38,274 bases of DNA from Burkholderiales bacterium. Lineage in GTDB: Bacteria > Pseudomonadota > Gammaproteobacteria > Burkholderiales > Burkholderiaceae_C. A program made the translations under genes and the position numbers. The stretch covers positions 1 through 38,274 of the forward strand of contig JACRAZ010000046.1 in assembly GCA_016213205.1 (NCBI GenBank). Reading direction: 5' to 3'. Below, piece after piece: positions 22,843 to 30,435 of this stretch. The notes under the pieces are model-generated. The model made no database searches. It was not told where the DNA came from and saw only the letters and a list, made by a program, of their open reading frames with translations. Numbering within the stretch: position 1 is the first letter of the stretch; every line of letters starts with the position of its first letter.

Positions 22843-22849
22843 CCACGCC

Positions 22850-23701
22850 ATGAGCGACAACCCGATCCACGGCTTCGGGCTCGGCCTGCGCACCGAGCAC
22901 TACGCCGATTTCCTGGACCGCCGGCCGGCGGTGGACTGGCTCGAGATCATCAGCGAGAACTACCTGGTGCCCGGCGGCAAGCCGCTGCACCACCTGGACC
23001 GCATCCGGGCCGACCATCCGGTGGTGATGCACGGCGTGTCGATGTCGCTGGGCGGCACCGATGCGCTGAACGCCGATTACCTGCGCGACCTGAAGGCGCT
23101 GGCCGCGCGGGTGCAGCCCGGCTGGCTGTCCGACCACCTGTGCTGGACCGGCGTGAACGGCCACAACCTGCACGACCTGCTGCCGCTGCCGATGACCGAG
23201 GCCACGCTGCGCCACCTGGGTGATCGCATCGCCCGGGTGCAGGACACGCTGGGCCGGCGCCTGGTGGTGGAAAACCTCTCCAGCTACGTGCGCTACGCCG
23301 CCGACGAGATGCGTGAACACGAGTTCGTCGCCGCGCTGCTGCGCCGCACCGATTGCCTGCTGCTGCTGGACGTGAACAACGTCTATGTCAGCAGCGTGAA
23401 CCATGGCTTCGACGCGCAGGCCTACATCGACGCGATGCCGGCCGACCGGGTGGTGCAGATCCACCTGGCCGGCCACTCCGAGCAGGACGGCTTCCTGATC
23501 GACACCCACGACGCGCCGGTGTGCGACGCGGTCTGGGCGCTGTACCGCCACACGCTGCGCCGCATCGGCTTTCGCCCGACGATGATCGAGCGCGACGACC
23601 ACATCCCGGCGCTGGACGAACTGCTGGCCGAGTTGGACATCGCGCGCCGCATCGCGCGCGAGGTGGCGGCCGAGCGTGCTGCCGAGGGCGTGCCGGCATG
23701 A
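22850..23701 (+). CDS. bufB: BufB, MNIO (DUF692) multinuclear iron oxidase
   Basis: The 283-residue protein is a full-length DUF692 TIM-barrel enzyme, the MNIO family that modifies cysteine residues in precursor peptides using two or three iron ions and oxygen (MbnB is the methanobactin relative). Metal-ligand motifs in order: [82 protein letters not shown] and ERDDHIP. All expected His/Glu/Asp/Asn positions appear intact. It lies between the bufferin precursor and BufC, in the canonical order. It acts in the cytoplasm on the precursor before export. Confidence 0.94.
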   Translation: MSDNPIHGFGLGLRTEHYADFLDRRPAVDWLEIISENYLVPGGKPLHHLDRIRADHPVVMHGVSMSLGGTDALNADYLRDLKALAARVQPGWLSDHLCWTGVNGHNLHDLLPLPMTEATLRHLGDRIARVQDTLGRRLVVENLSSYVRYAADEMREHEFVAALLRRTDCLLLLDVNNVYVSSVNHGFDAQAYIDAMPADRVVQIHLAGHSEQDGFLIDTHDAPVCDAVWALYRHTLRRIGFRPTMIERDDHIPALDELLAELDIARRIAREVAAERAAEGVPA

Positions 23702-23713
23702 GCGCGCCGGGCC

Positions 23714-23762
23714 GCTCCCAAGCGCGAATCCTGGAGCGCGCAGCGCGGAGGGTGGTCCTGTG
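23714..23762. repeat. Dispersed intergenic sequence overlapping the bufC start
   Basis: The 58-nt bufB-bufC gap contains GCTCCCAAGCGCGAATCC, GGAGCGCGCAGCGCGGAGGG and TGGTCCTGTGAG. I recall very similar intergenic strings in related Burkholderiales genomes, but cannot confirm this without a search. GGAGGG at 23748-23753 serves as the ribosome-binding site for bufC. Confidence 0.4.
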
Positions 23763-24584
23763 AGCCCGGGTACCGACAACCCGGCGGCCTGGCTGCGCAG
23801 CCAGCAGCAGGCTTTTGCCGCCGCGGTGGCCGCGGGCGGCCCGACCGAGGGCCTGCTGGTCGACAGCCCGGGGGGCGGGCCGCCACTGATCGGCGCTTAC
23901 CGCCACGCCTACCGGGCGCGGCTGGTGGAGGCGCTGCGCGACAACCTCGAGGTGCTGGCCCGCGCGCTGGGTGACGAAGGCTTCGAGTCCCTGGCGCTGG
24001 CCTACTTGGCGGCGCACCCCTCCACAGAGCCCTCGATCCGCTGGTTCGGCCACCGCCTGGCCGACTTCATGGCGGCGCAGGCCGAGGCCGGCAATCCGCT
24101 GGTGCCGCACCCGGCGCTGGCCGACCTGGCCCGCATGGACTGGGCCCTGCGCGCCGCCTTCGACGCGGCCGATGCCACGCCGCTGAGCCGAGCGTCGCTG
24201 GCCGGCGTGCCGCCCGAGCAGTTCGGTGCGCTGCGCTTCGCGCTGCACCCCAGCGTGCAGCTGACGCCCCTGGGCTGGGCGATCGAGCCGGCCTGGCGCC
24301 TGCTGCGCGACCATGTGCCGGGGCAGGGCGACGAGCCCACGCTGCCGGCGCCCGAGCCGCTGGCGCACCGCCTGCTGGTGTGGCGGCAGCGGCTGGAGAC
24401 GCGCTGGCGCTCGCTGCCCGACGACGAGGCCGGGGCACTGCAGGCGCTGCAGGCCGGCGCGGCCTTTGCCACCCTGTGCGAGCAGGCGGCCCTGGCCGGC
24501 GACGGGCCCGACGCCGCCGTGCCCCGGGTGGCCGGCTGGCTGGCCACCTGGCTGGACGAAGGCCTGCTCGGCGCGGTGGCGTGA
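23760..24584 (+). CDS. bufC: BufC, DUF2063-type partner of the MNIO enzyme
   Basis: A 274-residue protein of the DUF2063 (putative DNA-binding, now BufC/MbnC-like) family. The N-terminal part (WLRSQQQAFAAAV ... LIGAYRHAYRARLVEALRDNLEVLARALGDEGFESLALAYL) is the conserved helical segment; APS and SIRWFGHRLADFM follow, and the C-terminal half is more variable. In studied systems the partner binds the MNIO enzyme and helps recognise the precursor leader. Start is GTG 23760 with GGAGGG seven nt upstream; the frame is open further upstream but across the intergenic element. It ends 8 nt from the convergent hydrolase gene. There is no DoxX-type fourth gene next to it. Confidence 0.88.
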   Translation: MSPGTDNPAAWLRSQQQAFAAAVAAGGPTEGLLVDSPGGGPPLIGAYRHAYRARLVEALRDNLEVLARALGDEGFESLALAYLAAHPSTEPSIRWFGHRLADFMAAQAEAGNPLVPHPALADLARMDWALRAAFDAADATPLSRASLAGVPPEQFGALRFALHPSVQLTPLGWAIEPAWRLLRDHVPGQGDEPTLPAPEPLAHRLLVWRQRLETRWRSLPDDEAGALQALQAGAAFATLCEQAALAGDGPDAAVPRVAGWLATWLDEGLLGAVA

Positions 24585-24592
24585 ACGCCTGA

Positions 24593-25660
24593 TCAGCCGG
24601 GCGCCGCCCATGCCCGCCGCGTGGGCGCATGCGGCACCGAGAGCTCGCGCGGCCCCGGCAGTTCGCCCCGCAGCCAGGCCGCGATCAGGGCGGTCTGGTG
24701 CCGATCGGCCAGCACCGGCGTGTGGCCGGTGTCGGGGATGTGGGCCAGCGTGATCGGGTGGCTGCGCTGCATGCGGGCGATGGTGGCCGGCGTCAGCGCA
24801 TCCGACTCCAGCCCGTGCACCAGCAGCACCGGGCAGCGCAGTGCGGACCAGGCATCCCACAGGTCCACGCTGCGTGCGGCATCCCGCTGGTACGCCAGCA
24901 GCGCACGCGGGTCGTGCCGGTAGACGCGGCCGCCGTCCTCGGCCGACCAGCGTGTCTGGTGGTAGGCGATGAACAGGCGCACCTCCTCGCCCACCGGCCC
25001 GTCGTGCTTCTGCGCCGCGCCGGCGCGGCGTGTCATTTCCTCGGGTGTGCGGAACACGTAGTGGCGCGCCAGCGTCTCGGCCCGCCGGGCGCGCCGCGCC
25101 TGCGGGATGTGCGGGCCGACATCGTTGAGCACCAGCGCCGACACCAGCTGCGGATGGCGCGCCGCCAGCGCCAGCGCCACGCTGCCACCCAGCGAGGAGC
25201 CCAGCACCGGCACCGGCCCGCGGCCCAGGTGCTCGATCAGCTGGCGCAGCTGCTCCACGTAGGTGTCGCGGGTGTACTCGCTGCCGTCGGCCAGCCAGCC
25301 CGACTGGCCGCGGCCCAGCCAGTCCATGCACACCACGCGCTGGCCCTCGCGCCACAGGTCGGCCGCCAGGAACGCAAAGCGCATCGCCGTGTTGGCCACG
25401 CCGCCGCAGCACACCAGCGGCACGCGCTCGGGCGAGCCCCAGTCGGTGTAGCCCACGCGCACCGTGTAGGGCCGGCGCAGGCGCCGGGGCACCTCGGGCT
25501 GCAGCGCCGGCGCCTGCCGGTAGTCGAAGGCCATCGGCACGAAGTGGCCGGCAAACCGCCGGTCCAGCCGGCGCGCCGCCTGCAGCCAGGCCGACCAGCC
25601 GGCGGCGGCCGGTGGCACCAGCACCGAGGCCGGCAGCGGCCGCTGCGGGCTGCGTGTCAT
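24593..25660 (-). CDS. Alpha/beta hydrolase, last gene of kinase operon
   Basis: A 355-residue alpha/beta hydrolase with an unusual 65-residue N-terminal extension (WLQAARRLDRRFAGHFVPMAFDYRQ). Core motifs: TVRVGYTDWG, an oxyanion loop reading PLVCCGGVANTAMRF in which the usual His-Gly pair is replaced by Cys-Gly-Gly, DWLGRGQSGWL, the nucleophile elbow GSSLGG (Ser156), HGLESDALTP for the acid and PDTGHTPVL for the histidine. The substrate is unknown. Its ATG overlaps the kinase stop as ATGA, so it is translationally coupled to the kinase. It is the last gene of the ALDH-SDR-kinase run and converges with bufC. Confidence 0.87.
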   Translation of the reverse strand: MTRSPQRPLPASVLVPPAAAGWSAWLQAARRLDRRFAGHFVPMAFDYRQAPALQPEVPRRLRRPYTVRVGYTDWGSPERVPLVCCGGVANTAMRFAFLAADLWREGQRVVCMDWLGRGQSGWLADGSEYTRDTYVEQLRQLIEHLGRGPVPVLGSSLGGSVALALAARHPQLVSALVLNDVGPHIPQARRARRAETLARHYVFRTPEEMTRRAGAAQKHDGPVGEEVRLFIAYHQTRWSAEDGGRVYRHDPRALLAYQRDAARSVDLWDAWSALRCPVLLVHGLESDALTPATIARMQRSHPITLAHIPDTGHTPVLADRHQTALIAAWLRGELPGPRELSVPHAPTRRAWAAPG

Positions 25661-28068
25661 CGCGCGCCTCCCCCGCCACCGGCATCGCGTTCGCGTTCAC
25701 GCTCGCGCTGGCGCAGCACGTCGATCATCACGTTGAAGGTGCGGGCGAGCTGGCCCACCTCGTCGCGGCTGCGCACGGTGATCGCGGCGCGGTCGAAGTC
25801 GCCCGCCTTCAGCGCATGCGCGGCACCGGTGAGGGCCTGGATCGGCCGCACGATGCTGCGCGCAAAGCGCAGCGCGAGCCCGGTGAACAGCAGCCCCACC
25901 AGCGCCACGCTCCACAGCAGCTGGGTGTAGAGCTCGCGCACCGGCGCCTCGAAGGCGGCACGCGCCTCGCTCACGCCCACCACCCAGGGGTGGCCCGGCA
26001 CCGGGGCGAAGCCGGCGATCTCGTCGACGCCGGTCACGGTGGAGCGGTAGGCCACGTGGCCGGCGCGCTGAGCGCCCACCATCGCCCGGGCGAGCTCGGG
26101 CTGGTCGAGGCTCGTGATCGTGTCGCGCCGGAAGCGCTGGTCGGCGCGGATGGCCGCCAGCGTGGCCGGCGGCAGCGGCATCAGGCTGCGGTAGAGCAGG
26201 TCGTCGCGCGGGTGGTGCACCAGCACGCCATCGCCGTCGATCAGGAAGGCGGTGAGCGGCTTGTCGTGCCGCACTTCATCGAGGATGGCCGCGAACGACG
26301 AGCCGTGGATGCGCAGCACCACCGCGCCGATCACCGCGTGCTGCGCATCGAACACCGGCATCGAGAAGAACACGCCGGTGGCGCCCGCCACCGCACCCAC
26401 CGTCAGGCTGGTGACGAAGGGGCGGCCGGCCATGGCCTCGCGGAAGTATTCGCGGAAGCGGAAGTTGCGGCCGATCAGGTTGTCGTCGTTGGAGATCTGG
26501 GTGGTGCCCTCGGTGTCCATCACCATCACCAGGTGGATGTCGCGGTTGGCGCGCGCCAGCGCCAGCAGCTTCTCGCGCAGTGCCGGCCTGGCGGCCGCCT
26601 CGGGGCGCGCCAGCCAGCGCGCAAAGTCAGCGTCCGTGCCGAGCGCGCGGGCGAGGTTCTGGCTGTCGGTGATCAGCTGCGCCAGCCGGCCGGCGGTGGC
26701 ATGGGCCAGCAGCTCGGCCTGGCCGAGCTGGCTGGCCGTGAGCGCCTGCTGGCTGCGGTTCAGGTTGTAGGCCGCGGTCACCAGCATCGGCAGCAGCGCG
26801 GTGGCCAGCATCGCCAGCGTCATCTTCACCGCCAGCGGCCAGGCCGCGGGGGCGGCCGCCGTGCGCAGCAGCTGCGCCAGCCGGCTGCGCGCCGGGGCCG
26901 CGTGCTCGCCGCGGGCCAGCGCCTCGGTGAGCTTGAGCGAGGCCACGTGGTCGGCGAACAGCGCGTCGCGCCACTGCGCGATGTCGGCCGGGCGATCGGC
27001 CGCGCGCGGCATCAGCGCCCAGTCGATGGCGCGCAGGAAGGCCTCACCGTAACGCCCGCGGCCGAGCTCGACCGCGGGCTTGCAGGCCACGCCGGCCGCA
27101 CGTGCCTCGGCATCGGGCGGCTTCTGGCCCGAGACGCACCAGTACAGCGTGGCGCCCATTGCGTAGATGTCGGTCCAGGCCCCCTGGGCGCCGAAGCCGT
27201 ATTGCTCGATCGGCGCGAAGCCGGGCGTGACGATCACCGCCTGCTGGTCGGCCAGCGCCGCGGTCTGGCCGGCGGAGCCGAAGTCCAGCAGCACGAAGCG
27301 GCCGTCGTCGGCGCGCACCTGGATGTTGTCGGGCTTGATGTCGCGGTGCAGGTAGCCCGCGGCGTGCACCATGGCCAACCCGTCGAGCAGCGGCTGCAGC
27401 CTTTCCACCAGCCCGCGCTCGCCGATGCCCTGGTGCTCGGGCCACCAGCTGCGCAGCGGGCTGCCGCGCTCGTACTCCAACACCATGTAGGCGGTGTGGT
27501 GGGCCTCGAAGAAGCGCGCCACGCGCACGATGTTCGGGTGGCGGAAGGTGGCCAGCGTGCGCGCTTCCACCAGGAAGGCATCGAGCCCGAACTGGTAGCG
27601 CTCGCGGTGGCTGGAGGCCGCCGGCGAGACGCTGCGGTCGCCGGCGCGGAAGGCGATCTCCTCCGGCAGGTATTCCTTGATCGCCACCTTGGCACGCAGG
27701 TTCACGTCGGTGGCCAGGTAGGTGATGCCGAAGCCGCCCTGGCCGAGCACGCTCTCGAAGCGGTACTCGTGCAGGCGGAAGCCCGCCGGCAACGCGATCG
27801 GCGCCTTGCGCGGCAGCGCAGCGCCGGGCAGCGGCGAGGCCGCTGGCGCCGCTGCCTCGCCCCGGCGCCGCACCGTGCGGGCAACGGTGATGTCACCCTC
27901 GGCCGCCGGCGGCCGCACGCGGGTGGCCTCGGGGTCGGCGCGCAGGCGCGTCGCGTCGGGATCGGCGCGCACCCGGGTGGCGTCGGGATCCGGCCGCACC
28001 CGGGTGGCGTCGGGATCCGGCCGCAGGCGGGTGGCCTCGGGATCGCCGGGCAGCGCGGGCGCAGTCAT
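25657..28068 (-). CDS. Membrane Ser/Thr protein kinase with periplasmic dCache-like sensor and C-terminal HAMP
   Basis: The 803-residue protein starts with five tandem 9-residue units DPDATRVRP (residues 9-53). The Hanks-type kinase domain (about 100-375) is intact: LGQGGFGITYLA, VAIKEYLP (Lys131), HRDIKPDN (Asp243), LLDFGSA (262-264), TPGFAPIEQYG and TDIYAMGATLYWC. A helix at about 411-433 crosses the membrane; about 440-715 is a periplasmic dCache-like sensor (RDIHLVMVMDTEGTTQISNDD, GRNFRFREYFREAM, GVFFSMPVFD, SFAAILDEV, TAFLIDGDGVLVHHP). A second helix (717-736) leads to a HAMP domain (RPIQALTGAAHALKAGDFDRA ... DEVGQLARTFNVMIDVL) and a short tail with alternating Arg-Glu. There is no output domain after HAMP. 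The order kinase-TM-sensor-TM-HAMP is unusual. It is downstream of ALDH and SDR genes. Confidence 0.9.
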   Translation of the reverse strand: MTAPALPGDPEATRLRPDPDATRVRPDPDATRVRADPDATRLRADPEATRVRPPAAEGDITVARTVRRRGEAAAPAASPLPGAALPRKAPIALPAGFRLHEYRFESVLGQGGFGITYLATDVNLRAKVAIKEYLPEEIAFRAGDRSVSPAASSHRERYQFGLDAFLVEARTLATFRHPNIVRVARFFEAHHTAYMVLEYERGSPLRSWWPEHQGIGERGLVERLQPLLDGLAMVHAAGYLHRDIKPDNIQVRADDGRFVLLDFGSAGQTAALADQQAVIVTPGFAPIEQYGFGAQGAWTDIYAMGATLYWCVSGQKPPDAEARAAGVACKPAVELGRGRYGEAFLRAIDWALMPRAADRPADIAQWRDALFADHVASLKLTEALARGEHAAPARSRLAQLLRTAAAPAAWPLAVKMTLAMLATALLPMLVTAAYNLNRSQQALTASQLGQAELLAHATAGRLAQLITDSQNLARALGTDADFARWLARPEAAARPALREKLLALARANRDIHLVMVMDTEGTTQISNDDNLIGRNFRFREYFREAMAGRPFVTSLTVGAVAGATGVFFSMPVFDAQHAVIGAVVLRIHGSSFAAILDEVRHDKPLTAFLIDGDGVLVHHPRDDLLYRSLMPLPPATLAAIRADQRFRRDTITSLDQPELARAMVGAQRAGHVAYRSTVTGVDEIAGFAPVPGHPWVVGVSEARAAFEAPVRELYTQLLWSVALVGLLFTGLALRFARSIVRPIQALTGAAHALKAGDFDRAAITVRSRDEVGQLARTFNVMIDVLRQRERERERDAGGGGGAR
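27910..28044 (-). repeat. Five 27-bp tandem repeats encoding DPDATRVRP units in the kinase
   Basis: Five head-to-tail units of 27 bp encode DPEATRLRP, DPDATRVRP, DPDATRVRA, DPDATRLRA and DPEATRVRP. Each carries a threonine (residues 13, 22, 31, 40 and 49) in the same context (DATR plus Leu/Val). The nucleotide repeat is well preserved, so copy number may vary between strains. Confidence 0.9.
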
Positions 28069-28090
28069 CGGGCGGGGCGGGCGCTGGCGC

Positions 28091-28855
28091 TCAAATGCAG
28101 CGGCCTCCGTCCACCTCCATGCACACGCCGGTGAGCATGGTGGCCTCGTCGCTGCACAGGAAGCAGGCCGCGTTGCCCAGGTCCTCAGGCAGGGAGAAAC
28201 GGCCGATCGGGATGGTGGCGAGGAACTTCGCCCGCATCTCGGGCGTGTCCTCGCCCATGAAGGTCTTGAGCAGCGGCGTCTCGCCGGCCACCGGGTTGAG
28301 CGCGACCACGCGGATGCCCGCCGGCGCCAGCTCCACCGCGCAGGCGCGGGTGGCGGTGATCACCCAGCCCTTGCTGGCGTTGTACCAGGCCAGGCGCGGC
28401 CGTGGGCTCACCCCGGCGGTGGAGGCCATGTTCAGCACCACGCCGCGCTGGCCGTGCACGCCGGGCGGGTTGGCCTTGAAGCGCGGCACCACCTCGCGCA
28501 TGGCCAGGTAGATGGCGCGCATGTTCACCGCGGTGATGCGGTCGAACTCGTCCTCGGGCAGGCCTTCCAGCGGCTGCGGCAGGTGGCCCACGCCGGCGTT
28601 GTTGACCAGGATGTCGAGCCCGCCGAAGCGCTGCTGGGCCGTGTCCATCATGCGGCGCACGTCGGCCGCGATGCTCACGTCCACCTGCAGCGCGCTGGCC
28701 GCCGGGCCGGCCGCCGCGGCCACGCGCTCGGCGTTGGCGCCGTCGCGGTCGGCCACCAGCACCCGCGCGCCCTCGGCGACGAACTTGTGCACGATGCCCT
28801 CGCCGAAGCCCGAGCCGCCGCCGGTCACGATGGCCACCTTGTCTTTCAATCGCAT
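28091..28855 (-). CDS. Short-chain dehydrogenase/reductase (SDR)
   Basis: A 254-residue classical SDR. Signatures: VTGGGSGFGEGI (the TGxxxGxG nucleotide motif), ADRD after the second strand (Asp favouring NAD), NNAGVGHL, the catalytic Ser in LNMASTAGVS, Tyr/Lys in WYNASKGWV, and PVAGETPLL in the substrate loop. The C-terminus ends TGVCMEVDGGRCI. ATG 28855 has GGAGAG just upstream; the frame is open earlier but non-conserved. It lies 50 nt after the ALDH stop and 22 nt before the kinase start, so all are probably one operon. Specific substrate unknown; 3-hydroxyacyl or polyol oxidation is usual for this subfamily. Confidence 0.9.
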   Translation of the reverse strand: MRLKDKVAIVTGGGSGFGEGIVHKFVAEGARVLVADRDGANAERVAAAAGPAASALQVDVSIAADVRRMMDTAQQRFGGLDILVNNAGVGHLPQPLEGLPEDEFDRITAVNMRAIYLAMREVVPRFKANPPGVHGQRGVVLNMASTAGVSPRPRLAWYNASKGWVITATRACAVELAPAGIRVVALNPVAGETPLLKTFMGEDTPEMRAKFLATIPIGRFSLPEDLGNAACFLCSDEATMLTGVCMEVDGGRCI

Positions 28856-28905
28856 GCAGCTCTCCATGGCATGGCTGGTCGTGCCGGGCCGGCGCCCGGG
28901 CCTCC

Positions 28906-30360
28906 TCAATCGTGTTTGATCGCGATGGTCTTCAGCGCCGAGAAGCCGTACAGCGCCTCGAAGCCCTTCTCGCGCCCGTGGCCCGAGTGCTTGACGCCGC
29001 CGAAGGGCAGCTCGATGCCGCCGCCGGCGCCGTAGTTGTTGACGAAGACCTGGCCGCAGCGCAGCTGGCGCGCCATGCGGAACTGGCGCCCGCCGTCGCG
29101 CGTCCAGACGCCGGCCACCAGGCCATAAGGCGTGCCGTTGGCGATGCGCAGCGCCTCGGCCTCGCCATCGAACGGGATCACCACCTGCACTGGGCCGAAG
29201 ACCTCTTCCTGGGCCAGCCGGTGCTCGGGCGCGGCCGGCGCCAGCAGCGTGGGGGCCACGTAGCAGCCCCCGGCGGGCAGCGTGGCCGGCAGCGCCGCCT
29301 GCGCGGCCAGGTGCAGGCCGGTGTCGCGGGCCAGCGCGAGGTAGCCCTGCACGATCTCGCGCTGGCGTGGCGAGATCAGCGGGCCCACGTCCGGGTCGTC
29401 CAGCGCCGGTCCGATGCGCAGCGCGCGGTAGCGCTCGGCCATGCGTGCCACCACGGTGTCGAACAGCGGCCGCTCGACCAGGATGCGCGAGGCCGCCGAG
29501 CAGGTCTGGCCGCCGTTCTGGATGCCCGCGTTCACCAGGAAGGGCAGCGCGGCGTCCAGGTCGGCATCGGCGAACACGATCTGCGGGCTCTTGCCGCCCA
29601 GCTCCAGCGTCACCGGCACGGTGTTGCGCGCCGCGGCCGCCTGCACCAGCCGGCCCACCGCCACCGAGCCGGTGAAGGACAGGTGGGCCACGCCCGGATG
29701 CTGGCTCAGCGCGGCGCCGGCTTCCTCGCCCAGCCCCGGCACGATGTTGAGGGCACCCGGCGGCAGGCCCGCGGCCTGGGCGATGCGGCCGAAGGCCAGC
29801 GCCGTGAGGCAGGCTTCCTCGGCGGGCTTGAGCACGCAGGCGTTGCCCATCGCCAGCGCCGCGCCCACCGAGCGGCCGATGATCTGCATCGGGTAGTTCC
29901 AGGGCACGATGTGGCCGGTGACGCCATGCGGCTCGCGCAGCGTGAGCGCGGTGTAGCCGTTGGCAAACGGAATCGTCTGGCCGTGCACCTTGTCGGCGGC
30001 GCCGCCATAGAACTCGAGGTAGCGCGCCAGCGCCAGCGCATCGGCGCGGCCCTGCTTCAGCGGCTTGCCCACGTCCAGGGCCTCCAGGCGCGCCAGGTCG
30101 TCGGCCTGCTCGAGCACCAGCACGCCCATGCGCTGCAGCACGCGGCCGCGCTCGGCGGCGCTGCAGCGGCCCCAGTCGCCCGCCAGCGCGGCCTGCGCGG
30201 CCAGCACCGCCGCATCCACGTCGGCCGCGCCGCCGCGTGCGATCTGCGCCAGCAGCGTGCCGTCGCTCGGGTTCAGCAGCGGCAGCGTCTGTGCGCCGTC
30301 GGCCGCCTGCCAGCGGCCGCCGATCAGCTGCTGCGACGCATCGAAAGACAGGCTCGCCAT
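28906..30360 (-). CDS. Aldehyde dehydrogenase (NAD(P)-dependent)
   Basis: A 484-residue ALDH-superfamily protein. Signatures: PWNYPMQIIGRSVGAALAMGN, KPAEEACLTA, SFTGSVAVGRLVQ, the catalytic Glu in LELGGKSPQIV, the catalytic Cys in GGQTCSAASR, GPLISPRQREIV, EEVFGPVQVVIPF and the C-terminal FVNNYGAGGGIELPFGGVKHSGHGREKG. The N-terminal GGRWQAADGAQTLPLLNPSDGTLL is typical of betaine-aldehyde- or gamma-aminobutyraldehyde-type enzymes. GGAGAG upstream supports ATG 30360. It is the first gene of the run with SDR, kinase and hydrolase, and diverges from the permease genes with 75 nt between start codons. Confidence 0.93.
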   Translation of the reverse strand: MASLSFDASQQLIGGRWQAADGAQTLPLLNPSDGTLLAQIARGGAADVDAAVLAAQAALAGDWGRCSAAERGRVLQRMGVLVLEQADDLARLEALDVGKPLKQGRADALALARYLEFYGGAADKVHGQTIPFANGYTALTLREPHGVTGHIVPWNYPMQIIGRSVGAALAMGNACVLKPAEEACLTALAFGRIAQAAGLPPGALNIVPGLGEEAGAALSQHPGVAHLSFTGSVAVGRLVQAAAARNTVPVTLELGGKSPQIVFADADLDAALPFLVNAGIQNGGQTCSAASRILVERPLFDTVVARMAERYRALRIGPALDDPDVGPLISPRQREIVQGYLALARDTGLHLAAQAALPATLPAGGCYVAPTLLAPAAPEHRLAQEEVFGPVQVVIPFDGEAEALRIANGTPYGLVAGVWTRDGGRQFRMARQLRCGQVFVNNYGAGGGIELPFGGVKHSGHGREKGFEALYGFSALKTIAIKHD

Positions 30361-30435
30361 CGCGCTCTCCAACGGGGGCACCCTCCTGGTTTGGGGCATG
30401 ATAGTCCGCATGTCTTTTCCGGCGACGCAGCGCGC

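Noticed and set aside
27910..28044. The 27-bp tandem repeat as a CRISPR-like array
   Set aside because: Units are contiguous without spacers and are in frame within a protein.
25612..28134. An 840-codon plus-strand frame opposite the Ser/Thr kinase
   Set aside because: The opposite strand encodes a protein with complete kinase, dCache-like and HAMP motifs; the plus frame has no domain and low-complexity Arg/His/Gln content.
28912..30435. Plus-strand extension of the DppB frame by more than 500 codons over the ALDH gene
   Set aside because: ALDH motifs are unmistakable on the other strand; DppB starts at ATG 30436 with a typical first helix.
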